Origin: Brienomyrus brachyistius | Taxonomy: Eukaryota > Chordata > Actinopteri > Osteoglossiformes > Mormyridae | Reading direction: 5' to 3' | DNA: 64,000 nt | NCBI RefSeq assembly: GCF_023856365.1 | Contig: NC_064555.1 | Span: forward strand, 13,853,754-13,917,753 | Shown: in pieces, positions 54,425 to 64,000 of the stretch | How positions within the stretch are numbered: position 1 is the first letter of the stretch | How the letters are laid out: every line of letters starts with the position of its first letter | Made by a program: the position numbers and the translations under genes | Notes under the pieces: model-generated | What the model saw: the letters and a program-made list of their open reading frames with translations, nothing else | Database searches by the model: none | Told to the model about the DNA's origin: nothing

Positions 54425-54880
54425 TCTAAGCTCTAAACCTCTAATCTAAAGATAACTCTAACCCTAATAACAACCCTAATCCTAGCTCTAACTGTAAAAA
54501 CAACCCTAAACCAAGCTCTAACTGTAATAAAGCCAATAATCCTAGCTCTAACTGTAATAACAACCCTAATCCCAGCTCTAACTGTAATACCCAATCCTAG
54601 CTCTAATTGTAATAACAACCCTAATCCTAGCTGTAACTGTAAAAACCCTAATCCTAACTCTAACTGTAATTACTGTTAACTGTTATTAATGTAATGTTAT
54701 TAATGTAATTAACTCTAACTGTTAACACGCAAATTTCCCCACTGTGGGATCAATAAAGTACTAAAGTACTATCCTATAACAACCCTAAACCAAGCTCTAA
54801 CTGTAATAAAGCCAATAATCCTAGCTCTAACTGTAACAAAACCCATAATCCTAGCTCTAACTGTCTTAACCCTTAGCTCC
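54425..54880. repeat. Degenerate CCTAA-rich tandem array
   Basis: Irregular units of about 30 bp such as ACCCTAATCCTAGCTCTAAC TGTAATAAC. The CCCTAA core resembles the telomere repeat but is spaced and diverged. The array is interrupted at about 54660-54778 by AATTTCCCCACTGTGGGATC and AATAAAGTACTAAAGTACT, which looks like the 3' tail of a fish LINE. The array resumes on the far side. Confidence 0.75.
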
Positions 54881-54899
54881 AACACTAATAGCAAGCTGA

Positions 54900-57800
54900 C
54901 ACCTACCCTAATGTCAGTACCCACTTTGGCTCGTTGGATCCCAGCCTGTGTTCATGCACTGCTGACGCACTCATTCGTGCACTGTCCTTCTCTCAGGTGT
55001 CCCTGGCTCCCCTTGAGGAATGAGAGCTCACCTTGATTACTGTCAGAGAATTCCGCCCTGGGACTTGTCATCCAGAGCGGCCCCGGAGTCTGTCAGCAAG
55101 CCAGCCTGCACTCTGATGTGTTTATGCACCTGTGAACACTGTACATGGAGACAATGTGTTTTATGTAAGTTGTGCTGTCATAAGATGACGTGTAATGCGC
55201 TGAAGCTACCAGTCAGGGAGTAAAACTCAGTCAACTATCACAACAAAGGAAAACAAAGCCGTGTGCTTTATTCTGTGAAATGTACTATACAATTTTATAA
55301 ATTCATTTCATAATGAAGCGTAATTTTAAGTGTGCAGAAATGAGGTGTTTATGCGTCAGGCTGTTGAATAATGAAATCATTCAGAGCTGCAGGTAGTCTA
55401 ATAGTCTTGTAACCTTTAAATCTCAAGAGGGGCTCTATTATTGTACCCTTGAGAAACCTGCAGGTGCAGTTGCAGGAATGCCTATGTAAAAATACTCATC
55501 TGGACAAACAGTTGATGTATTAAACTGTTAGCTAGGTCTGCTGGCTTCATTTTGGAATGCAGACACAATACACTGTCGTGTGATGTGGTGTCACTGCCGA
55601 TGAATGTTAAAATAAACTTGGCACGTGTTCTGCTGGATTTTTGTGTGTTCCATCGCTGCCCAGTGGGACCTCAGCGAGGTCCAGAAGACTCCAGGGAACT
55701 AAACCCTTTCATTCTAAGCAGAACCAATGTCTTGGCGGTTGCCCAGAAACCTTTGAGCCTCTGCTCCTGATTCAGGCCTCAATTCCTCACAGCCAAATGG
55801 AAAGTAATGACGATTTTTTTTTTACTCACTGCAAAAACCAATAGAATTACTTCTGCTGTGCGGCAAGGTGGCGCAGGGAGTGGAAACTACAATTTTCCTT
55901 CCCGTTATTAGCTTAGTGCTTGTTTTGTTGATGGGGTGAGTTGCGCTCAGGAAATGCCGTTAATGTGGTGCCAGAGGAGTTCGCTTGTTTCCTCTGGGTT
56001 ACAAAAAAAACAACAAGAAAGGAAGCAAGCATTGTTTTCTGATGTAATGAAAATTTGATCACCATTATTTGCCTTGTAATGTGTTGAAAATGGCTGCAAC
56101 AAGGACTTGATACGAAGTCTTGTTTTAGATGATTTTTCAGTCATACAATGACTTGGGTTTGATTGATTTAGCAAGATAGGAGCATCTCTCCTTAATTCCG
56201 TTACTCGCTGAACCTCACGGTTTTAATTGCTTCAGGGTCTCTCCTATAAAACAGCATGATGGGGTCCTCAACTTCCTCAAGATGCCTTCGATTAAAATAA
56301 GGACCATAACATCCCCATTCTGTTGCTAAGACACAGGAGTGGTGTGGGTGGGGCCGCAGAGAGATATGCATCCCCGCACATGCAACAGAAGCGCGATCAC
56401 ATCCTGCATAGAAAATCTGAATCTTGGCAAAACGAAAGGGGGCCAATAAGACGAGCATGAGACCCCGCCCCCTCCGCATAATTAGGTCTCCCTAAGCCAA
56501 TCTGACGAGAGCCTGCCACCCAGAGGATGGCTCGGGCAATGCTAACGTCCTTCTGCTTCCCCTCCCAGCCTCGTTATTAGGCAGCTTACAGCTCCGTCAC
56601 CCTTCACGGCTGGATTTGTGACGCATGGCTGCTTTCCCTGCCTCCTTTAATTGAATACTACCCTCTCATTTCCTTCCATTTTAGTCGTATTTAAGTGGTT
56701 TTTAAAAAAATTCCTGACTCCTGCATAATAGCTCCGGTTGCTCCAGCCAATGGAGATGTCGCTAACCACGAAGATAAATATTTATCTCTGAAAGGTGATT
56801 AATTGTTTTCAGAGCTTGGTGCTGCGCAGCCTGAAACCACGACTGTATTTAATCGGGATAACAGTTGCAGCTAAGTGGATGAAATGTAAATGTGATTGTA
56901 GAAGAAACCATATATCCAGCGAATGATATAAACACATTTTTCACTCCATGCTCTGTAAGCAGAAGTGGCGTAGTATTTCATCCCGGGTCGACACCCGAAA
57001 TGGATGAGTCCAGATGCTAGAGGGACAATACGTGCCACAGCGATTGAGCTAAATGGACCGTATGGCTGAAGTTTGCTGAAGACCCTGGCTTTCCCAGGAA
57101 ATACAGATTAGCTTAATCAGCAGTGCTCAGTTGACGGGTGTTTCATTATAATAACCTTACGTTTGTTCAGCACTGAACTTCGGTCACCCGGTTGTGGAGT
57201 GGTCGATATCCCAGAGTTCTGGGACTCTCCCTCAATCTAGCACTAGTTCCCTGGCACCCGCAAACGATTCACAATGTCCCACAAATCTATTGTTCAGTCG
57301 TTTTAATGCTGTCACACTCTCCAGACATTATATGGCAGTAAATGGCATTTTGACTGTATTTTAAAAAGTGACGCTATTTCAGTATTAACGTGATAAAATT
57401 TGCTGAGTGGGGACTGTCCCTCATCCACATCTCTGAAATGAACATGCCAAAGTTAGGATGTCTGTGTTGGTGGATAAATTCGAACCAGGCCTGCCAGCAA
57501 GCCTATCAAAACATCCTTTTCGGTAGATTTGTATCAGAGTGGGACCCCCTTTGTAGATTTTGCAGATGAGGGGGCTGAACCAAATTTCCAGTGGGTTTCG
57601 GCTATTTATCTGCATGCCTGATCAGTGGCAAAAACATTTTGGGGGTGAGGCAGATCAAACCCATTATTTTAATATGTGGCTACATGCCCGATCTGAACGA
57701 TGGGGAACATCAGCAAACCCAAACCCCCACGAAGAGCCCAGGATATGTGGGCGATGCTGTCGAGGACTCTGCGGACTCTCTGTGATGCTTTCCGAGTCCA

Positions 57801-58140
57801 GCGGGACTGTCGTCTCGCCTTGTACATACATTCCCATGCGGTCCCAGAGCTCATCGGCCAACCCGGGAAGCACATTCTGTGCAATTTCGAGCACATTTCA
57901 GACGGAAAACGGGGCCACTTTTTGTTTGAAGTATTTAAAAATTCTTGTCAGTCATGAATTATTTATGATTCATTGAATTGCTGTTTGCTTTCAAACACCA
58001 GTGGCATTTTCGTGACATTTTCCTTTACAGTAGGGTTGCATGATAATATGGTTTATATTAATGATTATGCCTGTCAATAGCATCTTTAATGAATAACTCT
58101 TTGGCATGAATTATTTAATATTGCAGATAAATCACTTGCC
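54900..58140. other. Low-repeat stretch; no gene confirmed
   Basis: Few recognisable repeats for this window. A fragment resembling a SINE head (GGCAAGGTGGCGCAGGGAGT) lies at 55863-55882. 56540-56900 looks unlike the surrounding DNA, with several TAATTG/TTAATT and CCAAT-type motifs. Frames at 57560-57976 and 57700-57957 are open but overlap one another and the opposite strand (57664-57896) and match no known domain. Confidence 0.35.
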
Positions 58141-58152
58141 TATTTTTAATTA

Positions 58153-58613
58153 CATTGGGTGGCCAGTTTATTAGGCACACCTGCTTGCTAATGCAAACAG
58201 CCTATTCCTCTGAACGGTGAATTATGTGGCTGTAAGCGAATACAGACAGCATGCAGACAGGGTCTAGAGGTGCAGTGACTGTTTGGCTAAGCATGTGAAT
58301 GGCTAATGTGTATTATCTAAGTGCTTTTGAATGTGGTGTGACTGGAGGTGCCAGACGTGATGATTCCAGCATCTCTGAAACAGCCAAGGATTTTCACACA
58401 CTACAGTTTACTGGGAATGGTGTAATGAACAAGAAAACATTCAGTCAATGGCATGTTTGTGGCTGAAAAAAACCTTGCTAATGACGGAAGTCAAAGGAGA
58501 ATGGCCAGATTCATTAAAACTAACAGGGAAGGCACATTTGGGCTCAGGATGGGCTCAGAACAACAAAAGAGCACAAATAGGCATCTTTGGACATACAACT
58601 CATGTACCCTTTC
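58153..58613 (+). pseudogene. Tc1-like transposon remnant (N-terminal half)
   Basis: The left end, GTGGCCAGTTTATTAGGCAC, follows a TA and is the standard terminus of a common fish Tc1-like family. Downstream, broken frames encode the N-terminal DNA-binding part of the transposase: ISETAKDFH near 58370, an MFVAEKNLANDGSQRRMARF string near 58453, then LRMGSEQQKSTNR. The sequence stops being similar near 58613, before the DDE catalytic domain, and a palindromic MITE begins 20 bp further on. It is the same family as 30188-30545. Confidence 0.75.
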
Positions 58614-58633
58614 AGGGGTTATGGAGACAAAAT

Positions 58634-58815
58634 GCTCAAGGGAGTTTAACTCAGAAATGTTCTGAAGATAGTAGGAGAAATGATTGGTTCAGGGAGACAA
58701 CCACAATATCTGATTGGTTGGTCCCACCTCCTCTACAATCTGATTGGTTATCTCTCTGAACCAAACATTTTTCCTTCTGCCTAACATTTTTGTATAAGTA
58801 AAACACCCATGAGCA
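58634..58815. mobile_element. Palindromic MITE, copy C (8-bp TSD)
   Basis: 182 bp. Left end GCTCAAGGGAGTTTAACTCAG; right end TAAGTAAAACACCCATGAGCA. The arms contain AAATGATTGGTTCAGGGAGA and TCTCTCTGAACCAAACATTT. GACAAAAT flanks it exactly at 58626-58633 and 58816-58823. It is shorter than copies A and B because part of the left arm (CAGATTGTAGAGGAGG equivalent) is missing. Confidence 0.85.
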
Positions 58816-58829
58816 GACAAAATTGTGTT

Positions 58830-59600
58830 CTAGCTGGTAGTAGGTGTACTTTATAATGGAACATTAGTGATTCTAAGAAACAGGTATGCTCTGCATACTT
58901 TCCAACGACAATAACAGTAATCTAGTTTTGCATTACACATTAAGTCATTAAGCCTCTTACTCTAATTTTAGGATTATACTGCATATTAATGGTACAACAG
59001 TCTTACTAATAAGTGATTCTATTCCGATATGAAATTCCATTTCAAGTTCTTTGTAAATAAAATAACGTATGTTTCATGAAAAAATAATGAGGGAAATCTC
59101 CCTAAATCTTAACTTGATTAAGCCACCAAATTAACTCAATTATTGCAATAACAATGCCTCTGAAAATTATATTACTTCCTAATATCCTAACATGTTCATT
59201 CTGAAAATGTGCAGCCTTCAGATTCATCCCTGAAACAGGCTATAATTTTCCATCTTTTTCCTCACACGACTACAGGTACGCTCAGCAACTCCATTTCCCA
59301 GCAATATACCAGACAGAGTCTTTCTGTACCTCCATCAATGACTGCTTTAAAAAGTCACAGTTGTCAAAGTGCTAAAAATAGTATTTGAGCTGTCGTACTA
59401 AAAAATCAGGCTGAAAACTGTACTTAGCTATATAACATGTACTTTAAAGTTCTGGATATAAGTTGAGATAAACCAAGATCTGACAACCACATATAAAGAA
59501 AGCTGACACTGGAGATCCCATTGTATTTATTAAATGTTAACTTACATCTTAAAGCTATACAAAGATACAATATAAGGGAAACATCTAAAAAGTAATTTAA
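58830..59600. other. No recognisable feature
   Basis: AT-rich spacer between two MITE copies; no gene or repeat recognised. Confidence 0.45.
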
Positions 59601-59604
59601 AGTA

Positions 59605-59789
59605 AGTTTTACTTGCATAAAAATGTTCTGAAGACAGAGGGAAAACAGAGAGATAACCAATTAGATTGCAGAGGAGGCGGGTCCAAGCAACTACATGAGG
59701 TGGAACCAAGACATCTGATTGGTTGGTCCCGTCTCCTCTAGTCGCATTGAACCAATCATTTTTGTGTAAGTAAAACTCCCACAAGCACG
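59605..59789. mobile_element. Palindromic MITE, copy D
   Basis: Left part GTTTTACTTGCATAAAAATG; right end TTTTTGTGTAAGTAAAACTC then CCACAAGC. Inner blocks ATAACCAATTAGATTGCAGAGG, GGCGGGTCCAAGCAACTA and CATCTGATTGGTTGGTCCC match copies A-C. The outermost left bases are lost and no target duplication is visible. Confidence 0.75.
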
Positions 59790-59796
59790 CTTTTAG

Positions 59797-60900
59797 GCTA
59801 CAGTGCTTCTTGGAAAGGTGTCATACAAGTTCCAAACTGTGCGTAATAGGATGTTGGACACTCTTCAAGAAGAAAAGCCCCCAGGTCTTTGAGAATTGAA
59901 GGAGGTAGAAATCTACTTCACCCTTCCATAAAAAGTTCAATGACGTTTCGATCTGAGGATCGAGCCCATCGAAGGTGCTTGAGTTCATTGTGGTGTTCAC
60001 AAAATCACTCTCGAATTTGCTTCGCAGTTTGTATTGGGGCGTTATTACCTTTGAATACCTTCGGACATCATAAGGAACAGTGTTTGACCTTAGGGTGCAC
60101 CTGGTCCTACATAAAGTGCTCTGATTCCTTGACGGCATGACCATGCAGAGTGGTCTTTGGAGCTAATGACTCACAAAAGATGGCTACCATTAGATTTCAT
60201 TACAGATCCCCCAAATATTAAAGAGTTTTCAAGAGACATTATGGACTGAAGGCATCCTCTGGTTTTCTCTAAATATAAGCCTGTCCGGACGTAGGAAAAA
60301 GGTTGACAGATGACTCATCGGACCATGTCACTTTGCCCTTCCTCAGTAATGCAGGTTCAGAGCTCCTTACACTCTATGTGTCTCTCGGCCTTGAATACAG
60401 CAGCCCTGCTGTAAATTCCTGCTTTGTGAAGCTCATGACGCACAGATTTGTTAAGTCTGGCTCACAGCACTGCTGATTCAGCGCTATGGTCATTTCTGGG
60501 GCCATACTAATGTGGTGTTTATCAACTATCCTGAAAGTGTCCATCTGTCCCTCTCAGTGAGATTTGACTTGCAGCCGCTGATGAAGCAGTTTGTCCACAT
60601 TTTGGCATGTGCAGTTGTGGTTTTGAGATGGTTCCCTTTGACAACTTAAATCGTTTTTGTGACTGATGCACCTGCAGTTTGAGCAGCAACTATTTGACCT
60701 CTGTGGAACTCCGGGAGCTTCCGCATGTTGCCATGACAACACGCATATCAAAGTGCTGATTGGATAATTAATTTCTCAGCTGACTCACATTGCTAATTGG
60801 CAGTCAGAGTAATATGACTCACTTTTGTAGTTGCGTGTGTAATTACGATTCGGTAAATTCAAATTAAAAGTCCTTTGCTTCCATTATATTTTGTACACCT
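59797..60900 (-). pseudogene. Tc1-like transposon, degenerate near-full-length
   Basis: Read on the minus strand. Near 60735-60660, LPEFHRGQIVAAQTAGASV gives the first helix-turn-helix of a Tc1 transposase, followed near 60560 by SNLTERDRWTL (the basic linker). Further along are VTWSDESSVNLFPTSGQAYI near 60330-60270 (region of the first catalytic D) and, near 59960-59910, a SSDRN string where functional relatives have SPDLNPIE. The C-terminal part is eroded. Stops and frameshifts are numerous, so it is inactive. This family differs from the two GTGGCCA-ended remnants. The terminal repeats could not be paired with confidence. Confidence 0.75.
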
Positions 60901-60904
60901 CACC

Positions 60905-62235
60905 CTTCTGCATATATATTTTTTGGTCTTAGGATGATCTTTGCCTGGTTGTGGCCCATTCATGAATCACAACCCAAGCAGTCAAAGTGGTGCATTTTCC
61001 CGAAGACTGGTAGCTTTTGGTGCCATTTTTGAGGTCATTCGTAACAAACTGCTTCTAATTTCTCTAATAAACCGTGAGAGTTGAAGTAATAAAATATCTT
61101 TTCATTAACTGGACCTTCTCTTGTCTTGTTAGACAAGATAAAATTACAGTTTTTGACTGATGGGCGAAAAAATCATGAATCTTCAGTTGTGCCGTACTTT
61201 TCCGATGATAAAAAGCAGCCCGGAGCTGATGGTATGATTTATGTTCTCATACTAAATGTGGTTCAGTTGTTAGAAAGTGAAGTCTTAAAAAATGGCTGTA
61301 AAGCTATAACTAGAGACAGAGGTTGACTTTGATGAGGTAGGGTTTTGGTAGCTGTTCCAGTAACTCAATAGTGGTAGTTGCTTTCCTAAAAAGTCCTAAG
61401 GAAACTCGACTATGTACCATAGGACAACAATTTTAATGAGATTTTGAGGTATAAATATGCTTTGCAGTTCTCCCCGGCTAGCTGTTTATGCAGCTCAGTT
61501 CATTCATACCTTTTTATGTTGTCCATGGGACAGGAAGTGCCAGAGTCCGATTTTTTTGATTTCGATGGGGAAAGTAATAAACATTCTCCATCGGTAGAGA
61601 GACCTGTTAATGGGGGAAACAGGATAAGCGGCCAACTTGCTCCAATAAGCCTGACGCAATATAGTCTGTTTACCCAATTTTTTCATGGTTCATTAGCAGA
61701 TCAGGCCACAAATGAAATGACGCCCTTTGACTGGTTTGAGTGATGGCGTGGAACTGAAAACAACAGATTTCCATCCCCGTGGCAGCAGTCGTAGGGAGAC
61801 TCATTCATGAGATGCGGCCTGACGTCCTTCTCCGGAAGTTTCCGATTTCAGAGCGATGAGGGACTGGACAAGCGGCTTGGTGTCATGTTTAGCTTTTAGG
61901 CGGAAGAGAGCGAGTGTCAGGAGTGGTACTCTTTGGGTTACCCCAGAGCCTCAGAGGTGTGTCAGGAAACTCATCTGATATCTCCAGCTGTTTCTGGCAA
62001 ATTGTCTTTAAAATTGGTTCCATTAGGGGCTGGTAGGTACAGTTCTCCAAAGGCTTTGAGGAGGAAGCATGAGTAATTAGTAATCCTGATTGTAGGTAAA
62101 GAACATAAGTAAAAAACCAAAGAAAAACAGCTGCGGTGTTTTGTTTATAGATGACGATAAAGGCATGTGTATAAGCAAAAACTGAAATGGAGGATTTGCA
62201 ATGTGTAACCAAACAACAACAGTGAGACGATGATA
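60905..62235. other. No recognisable feature
   Basis: AT-rich. 61070-61120 may still belong to the Tc1 element's flank. The frame at 61444-61743 (99 codons) has an acidic PESDFFDFDGE patch but no known domain, and the minus frame 61889-62212 is likewise unrecognised. Confidence 0.4.
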
Positions 62236-62237
62236 TT

Positions 62238-62259
62238 GGGGGGGGGGGGGGGGGGGGGG
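62238..62259. repeat. Poly-G homopolymer
   Basis: Uninterrupted run of about 22 G, the longest pure homopolymer in the window. Potential G-quadruplex. Confidence 0.92.
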
Positions 62260-64000
62260 ACTACAGACAGAATTTACATCCGAAATCCTGGCAACAGTGC
62301 AAGGAACACAATGGAGTTGCGGAGGAAATGTGTGACATTACACTCTCAAGCAGAGATTTCAGTGCAGCGGCTCCGACGCCCTGCCAGATCTATTCATCAC
62401 CGCCCTGCGATATACTGACATCCACATCCGAGCCACATCCTCCTTTGCAAATAAAAAGTGCAGCATTCCACTACTGAATCTCTTCAACTATATCCTGTTA
62501 TTAACTAAGACTACGCTTCCCCCCCCCACTAAGCACTTGACCCCCAGCTCCTTTGGGCCTACCTTCATCTGCACGGCATTGATCTCGCCACCTTGACGGG
62601 AGCAGCCTCCCAGCAAGTCTCCTCACCCGGCTTCATATATGCGGTCAGCTTGGCGACACCCATGACGGCTCATTATCTAATAACGGCGAAGGGAGTTTTG
62701 CTCTTGTCTGACTTTGCAGACATGACCGCGTTTCCAGGCTAATGGATGTCAAAAGCACAAGGACAAACTCCAACACAAGTCAGTAGTAACGGCCTACAGC
62801 TGTGAATTGCAACTAGTAGGAATCACAATGCAAATTATTGTAGTGTAACCATTGGGGGAATTGTTTGCATTAGCTAACTGGGCTAGTGCAGCAAAACATT
62901 GCAGTGCGACATACAATTTTTTTGCTAGCCAGCAGGCTAGCGCTCAGGGTTTTGTACTCACACTTTATTTAAATTACTCACTTCAGGCGAGTGGGCGAGC
63001 TTCATTTCCAGCTCGGAGTGAAACCTACAAAATCAAACATTTCAAAACACATTGATGTTAAGAATGGCCATTATTTTAGCACTTAAAAGAAAAAAGCCTC
63101 AATTCTTCTGAGAAGCACAGAAAGATCTTTATATATTCCATTTTAGATTCCAAGTGAACTTTCATTCGATCTGTCAAGACATCAATGTCGGTAGATCTCT
63201 GGTGACATATTTTCCTTGTTTATATATCGATTTTTGTTTAACAGGAAGTAAACCATAGTCTTGGCATTTAGTTACCAAGAAAACACCAGGGACAGTCATT
63301 CTGAGCGTGTCCAGTGTATTGTATATCTCTGGGACTCGTATTGTCTTTGAAGGGGAGCAGGGAGAGTTTTGGACAGTGACCTAGATTGGGAAAACAAAAT
63401 GTTTCAGGTTTCAGGGCGGTTCTACAAAGCTTTCGGATTCACTAATTTCCAGCAAAGTATTTAGCTGTACAACAAAGTGAACATTAAAAATTGCCACATT
63501 AAAAAGTGATACTAGCTTTGCTTGGACTGTTAAGCAATTTGTTATTTTTCACAAAGACTAAGAGTCATAAGTGTCTGGGATTCACTAATCCTGGTTCAAT
63601 CATGATACCCGACAACTGACCATGTTGGCTCGCAAGAGAACTCAAACTGTTTTTTTAAGGCTGTGGTTGGGATTAGGCTCACGTTGCGGCTATATGATAT
63701 GCTGTCCCTGAATGACTCCTCCACGCTCCTTGTGCCTGGCGAAGAAACAGGAGTCACACTTGCGAAGGGCAAAGGTTAACAAAGAGGAGCCTGGCCTGGC
63801 ACAATAGGCTGAGAGCACAGTCTCTAGGGAGGGTAACAGGCGCGACTGTGTGCGCATATACATATTCAGGGCAGTGAGCCGTGCATACAGACAGCGACTT
63901 CAGCAGATACAGCCTCCATCCAAAAAAACTCTTCAGTTCAAGTCTAGAGATACAACCAGCCTAGACCGGCTCCCGCTATTAGTGAAATAAGCAGCTGCCT
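62260..64000. other. No recognisable feature
   Basis: No tandem repeat, mobile element or gene recognised. The frame at 62852-63055 has no known motif. Confidence 0.4.

Noticed and set aside
54425..54880. True telomere repeat tract
   Set aside because: Vertebrate telomeres are uninterrupted TTAGGG/CCCTAA. Here the motif is spaced by other sequence with an irregular period.
57560..57976. Overlapping plus and minus frames of 75-138 codons
   Set aside because: Mutually overlapping frames in a moderately GC-rich patch without recognisable motifs; best explained by composition.

Overview
The window reads as nuclear DNA of a bony fish, very probably a teleost. The evidence is the repeat content: V-SINEs of the DANA/HE1 type, 5S-rRNA-derived SINE3 copies, four Tc1-like transposon remnants, a restriction-like-endonuclease (RLE) non-LTR retrotransposon, palindromic DNA elements with 8-bp target duplications, many (CA)n tracts and at least eight minisatellites. 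The V-SINE subtype recalls repeats I associate with osteoglossomorph fish, but that is only an impression. There is no bacterial-style gene organisation. I found no protein-coding host gene I can name, so the window is best read as intergenic or long-intronic DNA. Every long open frame that can be explained is either a minisatellite whose period is a multiple of 3 or a transposon fragment.

Layout. 0.9-2.1 kb: a 5S-headed SINE3 and a tRNA-headed SINE. 3.6-5.3 kb: an AT-rich foldback repeat and a nearly intact V-SINE with 12-bp target duplications. 7.4-8.0 kb: a CA-flanked GTGGGGAC repeat and an LTR-like fragment. 10.8-12.9 kb: a 29-bp minisatellite, a pogo/Tigger-like element and a 56-bp SINE stub inserted at its end. 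14.6-16.6 kb: the 3' part of a LINE ORF, a 20/60-bp minisatellite and a palindromic MITE. 17-24 kb: retroelement debris, three more GTGGGGAC repeats, two copies of another dispersed repeat and a 15-bp array that repeats the splice-donor hexamer ten times. 24.4-29.3 kb: a GC-richer stretch with few repeats and one weak terminal-exon candidate.

29.8-34.8 kb: a diverged V-SINE, a Tc1 remnant, a MITE, a 62-bp array, and a SINE whose internal 45 bp has expanded to about 12 copies. 37.7-41.7 kb: a V-SINE, an internally deleted Tc1 element, two small hAT-type elements and a 24-bp array. 42.3 kb: a second SINE3. 47-50.6 kb: a 20-bp array, a hairpin, a 23/21-bp array and a V-SINE with a large internal deletion. 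51.2-54.9 kb: a TIR element split by a solo-LTR-like insertion, then a 5'-truncated RLE retrotransposon and a degenerate CCTAA-rich array. 58.1-61 kb: two Tc1 remnants and two palindromic MITEs in close succession.

Nothing here looks like an operon or pathway. What the parts show together is insertion history: nested insertions, deletion derivatives, target duplications, and tandem arrays seeded inside or next to mobile elements. Assignments rest on motifs and remembered family features, since no database search was possible. Element edges without a stated target duplication are approximate.
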